A stretch of 64,000 nucleotides of DNA from Nematopogon swammerdamellus (GCA_946902875.1 OX336342.1:13199523-13263522), one strand, 5' to 3'; numbered from the stretch's first letter, positions 30,341 through 40,034 are shown. The notes: generated by a model not told the origin, from the letters alone. Made by a program: numbers and translations.

Positions 30341-31303
30341 AATTACTACTCAATTATACCAAATTATTCAACAAAAATGTCAACAAACACAAAACATGAA
30401 ATATCTATAAAATATTCGTATTAAATTAGTAAATATATACACCACCAGATGCGGCTTGACGAGCTCTTTCCAACAAGTGGTCACACGCCCGGGTTATAGA
30501 GATCCACCAAACTTCTAACGAAAGAAAGACCTTAGTGGATGAGTCCGGGTCTCAGTGTCAAATGTTTGAAAGAGCTCGCGTCAGGCGAGTCGCCACAAAT
30601 CAGCGACTAACTGCCACGACTTTAACAGCACAACTTTCGTTCTGGTATCGATACGCAGGCGCAGAGACGACAATTACGACTAAATTTTAAAATCACTATG
30701 TCCTCGATCTAGTTTTTGAGCTATAGTCAGTTATATATTACAAAAAGTTTTCAAAAACACAAAAATCACGATAAGTCCGTCGGAGTAAGACTGATTTCCA
30801 CCAAACTTTCAGGAGATGTTAACGGCAATAGCCCGCGCTGAGTCCACATATTCTTCCGACGCGAGATGCTGCAGGACTGATTTTGGCCGAACACGTGGTT
30901 TTCGGTTTTCAGTGATTTTTTCCAAATTTGTAGTCGACAAAAAATTTCCGCCGGTGCAGTGTTGTAGCGCTGGCCTGGGCGCGTCCAACGATGGATTAAA
31001 ACTGGGGGGTAGTCGATCTTGTTCAGGCGGCGCACGCAGAAACCCGTTTGATCAACTTGGTAAAATGACGAAATTTTCGGTTTTCTGCTCGTAACTCCGC
31101 CGCCAATACACCTATTACATTAAAAACACCACCACTATGGACCTCAGCACTATGCGCACCCGTAGATATACAACACCTATACTTTCAGATAACTTTTCAC
31201 AATTTTACGATTTTTTGAACAGGAGCCCGCGCACAGAGGCGCCTCTTCTTGAGCGATTGGCTTGGATTCGATTGGCTTGGCTTGGGTTTATTGGCGATTG
31301 GAT
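30341..31303 (-). other. 5' region of element 2
   Basis: AT-rich. It contains an 11-bp perfect inverted repeat CGAGCTCTTTC (30460-30470) and GAAAGAGCTCG (30568-30578) that could close a ~119-nt structured domain upstream of the Gag start. The outermost 55 bp consist of ATTGG/CTTGG-like pentamers grading into TTAGG. Confidence 0.5.
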
Positions 31304-31617
31304 TGGTTAGGTTAGGTTAGGTTAGGTTAGGTTAGGTTAGGTTAGGTTAGGTTAGGTTAGGTTAGGTTAGGTTAGGTTAGGTTAGGTTAGGTTAGGTTAG
31401 GTTAGGTTAGGTTAGGTTAGGTTAGGTTAGGTTAGGTTAGGTTAGGTTAGGTTAGGTTAGGTTAGGTTAGGTTAGGTTAGGTTAGGTTAGGTTAGGTTAG
31501 GTTAGGTTAGGTTAGGTTAGGTTAGGTTAGGTTAGGTTAGGTTAGGTTAGGTTAGGTTAGGTTAGATTAGGTTAGAAATAGGTTAGGTTAGAAATAAGTT
31601 AGGTTAGGTTAGAAATA
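31304..31617 (+). repeat. telomere-type (TTAGG)n array, unit A right part
   Basis: Pure TTAGG to about 31565, then GAAATAGG and AAATAAGTTAGG variants. The last ~45 bp match the TTAGG-to-TCAGG transition of unit B at 39390-39430. Confidence 0.97.
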
Positions 31618-31745
31618 GGTCAGGTCAGGTCAGGTCAGGTCAGGTCAGGTCAGGTCAGGTCAGGTCAGGTCAGGTCAGGTCAGGTCAGGCCAGGCCAGGT
31701 CAGGTCAGGTCAGGTCAGGTCAGGTCAGGTCAGGTCAGGTCAGGT
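31618..31745 (+). repeat. (TCAGG)n array, unit A
   Basis: About 25 uninterrupted pentamers of TCAGG with two CCAGG variants. It ends abruptly at the second GC-rich satellite. Confidence 0.97.
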
Positions 31746-31970
31746 CGGCGCGGGGCGGCGCGGTGCGGCGCGGAACGGCGCGGGGCGGCGCGGGACGGCG
31801 CGAGGCGGCGCGGGACGGCGCGAGGCGGCGCGGGACGGTGCGGGGCGGCGCGGGACGGCGCGGGGCGGCGCGGGACGGCGCGGGGCGGTGCGGGGCGGTG
31901 CGGGGCGGCGCGGGGCGGTGCGGGACGGCGCGGGGCGGCGCGGTGCGGCGTGGTGCGGCGCGGGGCGTGG
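31746..31970 (+). repeat. GC-rich decamer satellite, copy B
   Basis: Same GGCGCGGGRC decamers as copy A at 16992-17260, same 3' junction GGGGCGTGGGGTTAGG. It directly follows the (TCAGG)n array, which marks the start of the second higher-order unit. Confidence 0.95.
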
Positions 31971-32051
31971 GGTTAGGTTGGTTAGGTTAGGTTGGGTTAG
32001 AAATAGGTTAGGTTAAAAATATATTAGGTTAGGTTAGAAATAGGTTAGGTT
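31971..32051 (+). repeat. degenerate TTAGG repeats, unit B left part
   Basis: Nearly identical to 17261-17339, including TTAAAAATATATTAGG and GAAATAGG variants. It ends at AATAGGTTAGGTT (32039-32051), the left copy of the element 3 target-site duplication. Confidence 0.95.
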
Positions 32052-32079
32052 TTTTTTTTTTTTGTTCCTAATTACATCT

Positions 32080-32190
32080 CCCTTGTGTTTATTATCAAGG
32101 GCCTTTGTAAGTTTTATGCATTCGTCCATCCATCCATCATGTGTCGCATTCTGTGTCCCCACGGCCTGGTGGACCACGCTCGACCGTGGT
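32080..32190 (-). promoter_or_regulatory. pair of 3'UTR hairpins in element 3
   Basis: CCCTTG/CAAGGG (32080-32085, 32096-32101) lies 16 nt from the A tail; ACCACG/CGTGGT (32173-32178, 32185-32190) follows. Position and number match element 2 although the sequences differ. Confidence 0.4.
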
Positions 32191-32669
32191 TACACGCTCC
32201 TTCCAGTAGGATGGGACGGATCCTTTATTCTTATATTTACTTATTTGCTAATTTTTTACTTCTTACGCTTACTTATTGAGTGTCCTTCTATTACATGTTT
32301 TTCCTTGTTATATTATAATTTACTGCTTTTATTTTATGTATTTGCATCTTTGTCTTATGACAATTACATATTTAGGTTGGAGAACTTATATAATATTAAT
32401 CTGTTTATCCTTAATTTTTATTTCCTATTACTATTACATATTCTAGTCTATCTTATTTCTTTACCTACTTATTTACATTATACCTTACATTTATTTGTTT
32501 ACAGATTTTACATTTTTTGCGCTTACTTAATATTATTAGTTTGTATTGTTTCTACCTTATTATTATTATGATTATACTATAGCTTACATTTATATATTAT
32601 TTACTAAATTATTCTTATTATTATTTACAATATTTCTTAGTTAATTTATTAATTAATTTATATCCTATG

Positions 32670-33694
32670 CTATCTGGAGCTGTGCTCCTTACTACAGCTT
32701 TTAATTACTTGTACCATATATTTATTGAAAGCCTCGCTTGATCTCTTACTTGTCATCAGAGTTGGCCAGTCTTCTTTGGTCAGCGTTTTGTCCAAAATGT
32801 CCTCCAGCTCTTTCCTAGGCTTTTCGAACCTCGGGCATTCGTTGAGGATGTGTTTAATAGTTTCCTCCTTGTTTGGGCATGTCAGACACATAGGGTCTCC
32901 TCTTAGCTTGAACCTGAACAAGTAGTTGGCTATTCCTCCGTGGCCTGTCCAAATCTGGGATCTCCAAAAGTTTGCTGGGTATATTATGAGTGTTTTGTAG
33001 GCTTCGTTTACGTTAGGGAAAAATGTTCTGGTCAACTCTCCTGTTTTACTTTCTTCATACCTGGCCTGCCATTCCGCCAGCGTTCGGTTCCTTATGCATT
33101 TTTTCGCATACGATATTGGGAAGTCCGAGTAGACCGGCGCGGTTTTCAATTTTGTGGCGGCTTCTTTTGCGAGAAGATCTGCTCTCTCATTTCCTGGTGT
33201 GCCTATATGAGCACGTATCCAGAACAGGTTTAACCTCCCTCCCGATCCCGTAATCTTGGCAATATTGTTTTTAATTTCGAATGATATAGGGTGGTATGTG
33301 TTACGATTGGTTAAAATCTCGAGGGAAGATTTGGAGTCGCTGAGGAGGCACGCCTGTGCTCTCGCACCTTGTTTAATAAGCCATTCCGTCGCTTTTAGTA
33401 TCGCAACTAGTTCGGCTTGAAACACGGTGCAGAAGTCTTCCAAGCGATACTTCCCGCTGCCAATTTCGACGCCGTTCCTCCAGCACGTTATCGCCGCTCC
33501 TACCTTGCCACCTATTTTGCTTCCGTCGGTGTATATACACAAGCCGTCCAGATCGCATTCTAGTTCTTCCGCTTGGTCTATTCTTACTAGGGACTTGTAC
33601 GTCATCGCTAGGCCAACCGCCGGATGGTCCAACTTTTCGAAGGGTATATTAGTTTCAGCCTCCCTATCTGCGGCTTCCTCTAGAAGTGTACCCC
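32670..33694 (-). pseudogene. ORF2 of element 3, C-terminal part (RNase H and zinc motif)
   Basis: About 340 residues. RNase H shows YTDGSK, FQAELVAI, LSDSKSS and IGTPGNERAD with all acidic residues present. The terminal motif CLTCPNKEETIKHILNECPRF retains the Cys/His pattern. The frame runs upstream without interruption to 33694, where the T run holding the nested insertion begins; the other half resumes at 37163. The tail TGHGGIANYLFRFKL is highly similar to element 1. Confidence 0.88.
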
Positions 33695-33699
33695 TTTTT

Positions 33700-34330
33700 T
33701 TACCCGACTACGGCGAAGCCAAAAAAGGAAGGGTTATGAGTTTGGCATGTATGTATGTATGTATGTATGTATGTATGTATGTATGTATGTATGTATGTGA
33801 CTATCTATATTCCACTCTACAGCCTAAAGTACTGGACCGATTTGAATAATTCTTGTGCTATTGGATTCGTCTTATTCACGGGAGTGTCATAGGCTATATA
33901 ACAATTTTCAAAATTCAAAATGGCGGACGCACGGCGTCAAAATGTCAAATTAGTTTTTCAAAATATATTGAGTGGGGTATCAAATTAAAGATAATTAAAT
34001 TACGATTCCGAAAATATATACTTTGCTATCTATTAAACTTATGTGTACAGAGAAATAGAGCAAAATGTGTAGCGAATGTATGTATGAATCGCGATTATTC
34101 GCGATGAACCGTGGTCGCCCGCGCCCCGCGCCGCGCGCCCCCACCCACGCGCGACGACGACGCGAAGAAGCGACATGGTATTGTTGGTAATATACCTACA
34201 TACTTACTCACTGATCTACCGCAAATTTTATATAGATATATAATATTATTATTAGATACAGTACCACCACAGTACTATGCTAAAATAAATTGGTATTAAA
34301 TGTCCATGTAGGTACCTAGTGTAAGCATAA
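33700..34330 (+). mobile_element. repeat with ACCCGACTACGGCGAAGCC start, nested in element 3
   Basis: It starts in a T run followed by ACCCGACTACGGCGAAGCC, continues with a (TATG)n microsatellite (33750-33798) and then CCGATTTGAATAATTCTTG-like sequence. The same start occurs at 40557, also in a T run interrupting another transposon, so this is the edge of a mobile unit that favours T/A homopolymers. Positions 34100-34170 are a short GC-rich patch. Confidence 0.6.
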
Positions 34331-34346
34331 TATGTAGTGTAGGTGT

Positions 34347-34711
34347 ACCGTGTGGGGTCGGTACTTAAAAAGAATAGCCCCACTGCATCTCTCCCCGTCG
34401 CATGTCGTAAAAGTCGACTAAGGGATCGTCAGCCTCGGCAGCTTAATGGTGCGGTCAGTTATTGGATGGATGACCGCCGACCTTACTAGGTGGTAGGGTT
34501 TATCCCGGCCGGGTTGGTACCACCGCACTGAGCGAAACGTCGGTCGAAACGGCTATGTAAATAGTTCGTGTTTTCCGTCCAGTTCAGTGTAGCCGGCGCG
34601 AAATGAAGGGAAGCACTGACATGGCACCTAGTTCACCCGGTGTTATGGGCTGACATCACGGATGTTGTAGGTGATGTAGCCAACCGTGTCAAGTTTCCAT
34701 AAAAAAAAAAG
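34347..34711 (+). mobile_element. tRNA-derived SINE, internally deleted copy
   Basis: Same 5' module, head, core and 3' domain as 8951-9415, with only about three substitutions but lacking the B-box and start of the core (about 70 bp). It ends in A10. Confidence 0.88.
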
Positions 34712-34726
34712 GTAGGTACATTAATT

Positions 34727-35082
34727 CAATATTTTCGGATGCAAGTTACCCTTCAGCTAAGCGGGATATTGTGGAAGAGAAGAACCGCCGATTGCGAAAA
34801 AGTATTCCCAATTTTCTGGGTGCAGTTTTAGCCCTAGACTCGATTAGTTGCCGGAACCCAACGTCTTTGGAAATGGCGGTGCCCAGGAGGTTCAGGTGCT
34901 TCCAGACAGGTATGACGCTGACTTAGAAACTGGCTTGGAAATCAAAAGGACCTTCAAACCGACCTTCGCAGATAATGCGCAGCACTGAGCCTTGCTAACG
35001 TTGAAGGCGTGGGCGTAGCATTCAGGGGGCAACATATCATTGTTATACATACGAGAGTACGGAACACGGGTTCTACACCAGT
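34727..35082. pseudogene. degraded Jockey-type LINE remnant
   Basis: It begins GCAAGTTACCCTTCAGCTAAGCGGGA, which recurs at 35083 (TTACCCTTCAACTAGGCGGGA) at the start of a clearer Jockey RT fragment. Frames are broken throughout. Confidence 0.4.
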
Positions 35083-35740
35083 TACCCTTCAACTAGGCGG
35101 GATGTGGATGAGAAGAGGCGAAGACTTGTGTCTGAACTTGAGCAAACACTCGGCTCTATTTCCGAATGGGCCGTAGCAAGTTGTTCAAGTTAAATACCTC
35201 CAAGATACAAGTTTGCGCGTTCAGTGCGAAGAGAGCGGCGTTCACACCAGCTCCTTCCTACCAAGGCACGTCACTTAAATTTTGCGACCACCTCGGGGTC
35301 CTCCGAGTCGAATTTTCGCACGATCTAAACTTCCGGCGTGACATCGAGGGCAAGGCCGTATAAATCGCAGATTCGGTACTGCTCGCACCGCACCTATGGG
35401 ATGGCTCAGTCAAATACCAGCTGGCGCCTCTGGACTCGATCCAGCGTCGAGCCGTGCGAATAGTAGGTGACTCCCAAATGTCCCGCGATCTAAAACCACT
35501 GCAACTCCGTAGGAATACATAGCTAAATCAGAGCCTGTTGAAATACAAACAGAGAGAAATATTTTCCCCCAAGTACAGTCTCGGGTCCTTCAACCTGGGC
35601 ACCTGTCAGGCCGGCATGGCATTCGCAGCCTCCGCATGCTACCGAAGGTCCATGGGCATCGCTAGACACCTTATGGGTGGCTCGGCGCCACATGTCGCGC
35701 TTACTATAAAAATAATATCAGTAGCTTTGGCCTCGCCTTA
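35083..35740 (+). pseudogene. Jockey-type LINE reverse-transcriptase fragment
   Basis: Broken frames encode recognisable RT thumb/C-terminal pieces: LNTSKIQVCAFSAKRAAF, FCDHLGVLRVEFSHDLNFR and YQLAPLDSIQRRAVRIVGD, in the order found in lepidopteran Jockey elements. The 3' end is GTCCATGGGCATCGCTAGACACC...GGCGCCACATGTCGCG. Stop codons and frameshifts make it non-functional, and the catalytic domain is absent. Confidence 0.8.
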
Positions 35741-36076
35741 GTGGCTTACCTGCTTCGAGTGAGTACATTATTCAACTATGTACAACCTGAAACCTCCCTC
35801 GGTCTTCGGCCTTGAACTGATTGGTTTACTTACTTCCCGAATCCGCTTCACCCCAGCCAGATATATTTACTTACATAGACAAAGAAAATCGTGTACTTAC
35901 ACAGCTCAGTCTTCGGTCTTGCTCTGACTGACTTTTCATTTTACTTCAAGACTATACATCGTTCAACTATACATAATTTGTATATATATGTAGGTACTCA
36001 CTCATGCGCTATTGCAGAAAACTTTAGTTTCAAACGAGGTTTCAAATAGAGATCACGACAAATAAACGGACGGATA
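35741..36076. other. non-coding stretch within the nest
   Basis: Two similar short segments (GCCTCGCCTTAGTGGC and GTCTTCGG...TGACTT contexts) but no recognisable element. It is AT-rich. Confidence 0.35.
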
Positions 36077-36083
36077 GTATCAA

Positions 36084-36436
36084 GCCGGTACTTATATAAA
36101 AGAATAGCCCCACTGTATCTCTCCCCGTGTATGTCGTAAAAGGCGACTAAGGGATATGACTTCCTTCTTATAATACTAGGTTTATTATAATACTTCTTAT
36201 AATACTTATAATACATATAATACTTCTTATAACCCTACCAGGGTTTAACCCGCCCGTGTTGGTACCACCGCACCGCACTGAATGAAAGGTCGGTAGAAAC
36301 GGCTATGTATTTAGTGTAGCCGGTACGACCGAAGGGAAGCACTGACGTGGCACCAAGTTCACCCGGTGTTATGTTATGGGCTGACATCACGGATGTTGTA
36401 GCCTGTAGGTGATGTGTCAGATTCCATAAAAAAAAA
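36084..36436 (+). mobile_element. tRNA-derived SINE, diverged copy
   Basis: 5' module CCCCACTGTATCTCTCCCCG and GTCGTAAAAGGCGACTAAGGG, then an AT-rich interruption with four TTCTTATAATAC units (36168-36232), the core and 3' domain, ending in A9. Confidence 0.8.
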
Positions 36437-36496
36437 TCAATATACGAGTTACATACAACATTTAAAGTATGCAAACAGTTTTAAAAAAAGCCTAAA

Positions 36497-36602
36497 ATAA
36501 AAAAAATAAGTTATAAAAAACTAAAACCCGACTACATAAAAGCTAATTATGAAAATCGTTTAAATAAAAAAAATAGTTATAAAAAACTAAAACCCGTCTA
36601 CG
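36497..36602 (+). repeat. two tandem ~66-bp units
   Basis: AAAAAACTAAAACCCG followed by AATTATGAAAAT occurs at about 36513-36556 and 36580-36622, the second overlapping the left arm of the adjacent foldback element. Confidence 0.65.
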
Positions 36603-37162
36603 AAAAAGCAAATTATGAAAATAGTTTGACTAAAAAATAACAAAATAATGTTTTCCATATAATTTATCAGATACAGCATTTCTCTTTTTATATTGATTTT
36701 ACCTTAGCAATAACTCTATAAATTTTGATAAATTTATTATTTTTAACTTTCTAAATATAGAGCCGTGGTCGGGCGTTCTTCGTTCAACAAGACAAGTGAG
36801 ACCGTCGTTGTGCATTATAGCCGTTGACGTTCGGTATGTACCTATGTATCTACTTATAATAATTTTAGATTGGCTCTGACTGATCTTACAAAAAGATGCC
36901 AGTATGACACAATGGCGATGGCCGTCCTAAGTTCCGCGCTCTAATAATGCACGACGAGGGCCTCACTTGTCTTTTTGAACGAAGAACGCCCGACCACGGC
37001 TCTATATTTAGAACGTTAAAAATAATAAATTTATCAAAATTTATAGAGTTATTGCTAAGGTAAAATCAATATAAAAAGAGAAATGCTGTATCTGATAAAT
37101 TATATGGAAAACATTATTTTGTTATTTTTTAGTCAAACTATTTTCATAATTTGCTTTTTTTT
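36603..37162. mobile_element. large foldback element with ~216-bp inverted arms
   Basis: Arms 36603-36818 and 36944-37162 are near-perfect reverse complements, with only a handful of differences near the inner ends; the spacer is about 125 bp. Shared landmarks include GAGCCGTGGTCGGGCGTTCTTCG and CAGATACAGCATTTCTC. Transcription across it would give a long hairpin RNA. It forms the right edge of the block nested in element 3. Confidence 0.88.
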
Positions 37163-39124
37163 GTTATGTAAAGTTGGTGGTTCTCTTTTAGGCGGAGATC
37201 TAGCGGTATCAGCCTCGCCAGGAGAATACTCGACGTGTAAGAAGTGGTTCTATATGCTTTCGTGATCTTGATTGCGAAAATTCTTTGCAGAGAGCCGAGT
37301 TTGTTTTGGGCATGTTTTCTGTTCGCGATCTCTGCCCAGGCTGGGGCTGCGTAGAGTAATATAGGCTCTATTACCGATATATAGATGGTCCGTATTATCT
37401 CCGAGTTGAGACCCCACGTCGCCCTAGCCGCCGTACATAATTTCTTGTATATTCCAATAGTTTTCCTGCACACCGAGTCCAAGTGTGTGCGAAAGGTTAG
37501 TTTCTTGTCTATTGTTAGCCCCAGGAGTTTGACTGAATCGACGCATTGGATGCGCGCTCCTCCCAAATATAACTCTGGGATCTTGACGTTCAGTTTATTT
37601 GTCAGAACCATACTATTCGTTTTTTTGAGGGGAGAACTTCAGCTTACTTTTGCGGCCCCATTCGTCTATCACTTCAAGTATCTGGTTGGCTTTTTCCTCA
37701 ATAGCTGTCATTTCCGTGGCCGATAATACAATTACGATATCATCAGCGAACGCTTGGAAGTATAGCTCTACTTCTGAGTCCTTATATTTTTCTAGTATTT
37801 CGAGTAGGGAGTCCAGTACTATGTTCCACATTAGTGGGCCGCAGGTGGAACCTTGAATACACCCTTTATTTGTGGTTTTTGTGGTCTTTACTCCCGCATA
37901 ATTGACTGTCACCCTTCTTTCGTTTAGGTAGCTTCTTACCAGATTGTACAGGTTACGTGGGCACTCTTTTTTACGTAGTTGACTTAACATGAGAGGCCAC
38001 CAAGCATTATCAAATGCTCCCTCTATGTCGAGGGATATCAGGGTGGCTATTCGTTTCTTCTTTATATGGCCTCTCATGTGGGTTACGATATCGTAAAGAG
38101 CGTCCTTCGTGCTACGCTGTGGCATGAATCCGTATTGTTTATTGTTCAGCTTGTTCTCCGTTATTAGGTGCCATAAAATTCTTGATGCAAACATCTTTTC
38201 GAGGATTTTTCCCAGGACTGGAAGAAGACCAATGGGTCTGTAGGATCTGGGTTTCCCGTAGTCCTCCTTCCCAGGTTTTTGCAGTATACATACATGGGCC
38301 TCCTTCCAGATCCTGGGGAAGTATCCCGCCTCTAAACATTTATTATATATTGCCAGTGTGAGGTCTGTATTCCGCATTATTGCTTTCCCGCATATATCCG
38401 CCGTGAATCCGTCCGGTCCTGGTGCCTTCTTAGGGCTGATGTTTTTTATAATGTCATTAATCTCATGTGCTGTGAAGGCTGGATCATTTGGTCCTTCTTC
38501 TAGGTTACGCCCTTCAGTCCACTTCCTTGTGTTTGTCTGTTCTTCGTCCTCTCCCGTATTCGTGTCGTCCGGAAAGAACGTCTGTGCAAACAGTAGGGCA
38601 GATTGCTCCGGGGACAATGCTCGCCCCATTGTATCTGAAAGAAGTTGATCCTCCTCCCTCCTAGAAGATTTGCGTATAACCCGGTATATACTGTCCCACA
38701 TGCTTTCACGCTCTTGTGCCGTACAGAATTGTTTCCAGCTTTCCGTGCGCGCAGATTGCATGGCGTCTTTGTACTCTTTTAGTGCCGTCAGGTAGCCATC
38801 TACTAATGCTTCTCTGCGCTCCGGAGCAGCGTGGCGTATTCTTCTACGTCTTCTTGTGGTTTCCCTACGTTTCTCCGTTAGTTCAGGTGTCCACCATCGG
38901 TTGGTGTACTTTTTGTCCGGGGGTTTAAACGAAGGGCAACTGTTATTGCAGGCTTCCTCTATACCTTTGGTGAATGCAATGACCACATTTTCTAGGGCTT
39001 CGGTGTCGGAGGGTTCTATATTTTGGACGGTTGTGCTGGTCATGTTTTCTTGATGCAGAAATCCCTCGAGGCTTATTGCGAATATCCCCCAGTTAGCTTT
39101 TTTGGTATTGAATTTCCTGGTTCT
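37163..39124 (-). pseudogene. ORF2 of element 3, RT part with one-base frameshift
   Basis: The frame 39124-37620 contains KAPGPDGFTADIC, SLDIEGAFDNAWW, FADDIVIV and the conserved RPIGLLPVLGKILEK, i.e. most of the reverse transcriptase. A 7-T run (37620-37626) has shifted the frame, so SPQKNE ends in a stop while MVLTNKL continues in another frame to 37163. The endonuclease and ORF1 are absent through 5' truncation at 39124. RT residues are otherwise intact, so decay is recent. Confidence 0.9.
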
Positions 39125-39424
39125 AATAGGTTAGGTTAGGTTGGGTTAGGTTAGAAAATAGGTTAGGTTAGGTTAGAAATAGATTAGGTTAGGTTAGAAA
39201 TAGGTTAGGTTGGGTTAGGTTAGGTTAGAAATAGGTTAGGTTAGGTTAGGGTAGAAATAGGTTAGAAATAGGTTAGAAATAGGTTAGGTTAGGTTAGGTT
39301 AGGTTAGGTTAGGTTAGGTTAGGTTAGGTTAGGTTAGGTTAGGTTAGGTTAGGTTAGGTTAGGTTAGGTTAGGTTAGGTTAGGTTAGGTTAGGTTAGAAA
39401 TAAGTTAGGTTAGGTTAGAAATAG
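39125..39424 (+). repeat. degenerate and pure TTAGG repeats, unit B right part
   Basis: The first ~160 bp follow the same variant order as 17327-17450 (TTGGG, GAAAATAGG, GAAATAGATTAGG, three GAAATAGG in a row), with one extra ~27-bp block. Pure TTAGG follows to about 39395. Confidence 0.95.
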
Positions 39425-39886
39425 GTCAGGTCAGGTCAGGTCAGGTCAGGTCAGGTCAGGTCAGGTCAGGTCAGGTCAGGTCAGGTCAGGTCAGGTCAGG
39501 TCAGGTCAGGTCAGGTCAGGTCAGGTCAGGTCAGGTCAGGTCAGGTCAGGTCAGGTCAGGTCAGGTCAGGTCAGGTCAGGTCAGGTCAGGTCAGGTCAGG
39601 TCAGGTCAGGTCAGGTCAGGTCAGGTCAGGTCAGGTCAGGTCAGGTCAGGTCAGCTCAGGTCAGGTCAGGTCAGGTCAGGTCAGGTCAGGTCAGGTCAGC
39701 TCAGGTCAGGTCAGGTCAGGTCAGGTCAGGTCAGGTCAGGTCAGGTCAGGTCAGGTCACGTCACGTCACGTCACGTCACGTCACGTCACGTCACGTGACG
39801 TCAGGTGAGGTGAGGTGAGGTCAGGTCAGGTCAGGTCAGGTTAGGTCAGGTCAGGTCAGGTCAGGTCAGGTCAGGTCAGGTCAGGT
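39425..39886 (+). repeat. (TCAGG)n array with TCACG block, unit B
   Basis: About 90 pentamers of TCAGG, with isolated TCAGC variants, a run of about nine TCACG (39757-39795) and then GTGAGG units before returning to TCAGG. The array is several times longer than in unit A. Confidence 0.97.
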
Positions 39887-40034
39887 TAGGTTAAGTTAGA
39901 AATAGGTTAGGTTAGGTTAGAAATAGGTTAGGTTAGGTTAGTTTGGGTTAGGTTAGGTTGGGTTAGGTTAGGTTAGAAATAGGTTAGGTTAGGTTAAGTT
40001 AGAAATAGGTTAGGTTGGGTTAGGTTAGAAATAG
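39887..40034 (+). repeat. degenerate TTAGG repeats closing unit B
   Basis: TTAGG with GAAATAGG, TTAAG and TTGGG variants, ending at AATAGGTTCCCGTG where unrelated sequence begins. Confidence 0.9.

Larger units (their letters stand above)
27791..31303 (-). mobile_element. element 2: Gag-only telomere-repeat-inserted retroelement
   Basis: The minus strand reads: AT-rich 5' region (31303-30341), a single intact Gag-like ORF, a ~540-bp AT-rich 3'UTR and a 34-base A tail, flanked by TTAGG on both sides. No endonuclease, RT or RNase H sequence is present: after the ORF1 stop (28367) the sequence goes directly into 3'UTR. It must use enzymes supplied by another element. It may be an ORF2-deleted derivative or a genuine gag-only element, in the manner of Drosophila HeT-A. 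The exact 5' boundary is blurred by pentamer-like sequence at 31249-31303. Confidence 0.8.
32050..39124 (-). mobile_element. element 3: 5'-truncated telomere-repeat-targeted LINE carrying a nested insertion
   Basis: The minus strand has the RT, RNase H and zinc region of an ORF2 related to element 1, a ~600-bp 3'UTR and a 14-base A tail. ORF1 and the endonuclease are missing; the element starts inside ORF2 at 39124. A 13-bp direct repeat AATAGGTTAGGTT flanks it (32039-32051, 39125-39137), and the uninterrupted sequence exists at 17327-17339. A 3.46-kb block (about 33700-37158) is inserted in a T run within ORF2. Without it the element is ~3.6 kb. Confidence 0.9.

Noticed and set aside
30460..30578. 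Hammerhead-like core (GGATGAGTCC) in element 2 5' region
   Set aside because: The conserved GAAA and cleavage-site geometry are missing; only a simple inverted repeat remains.
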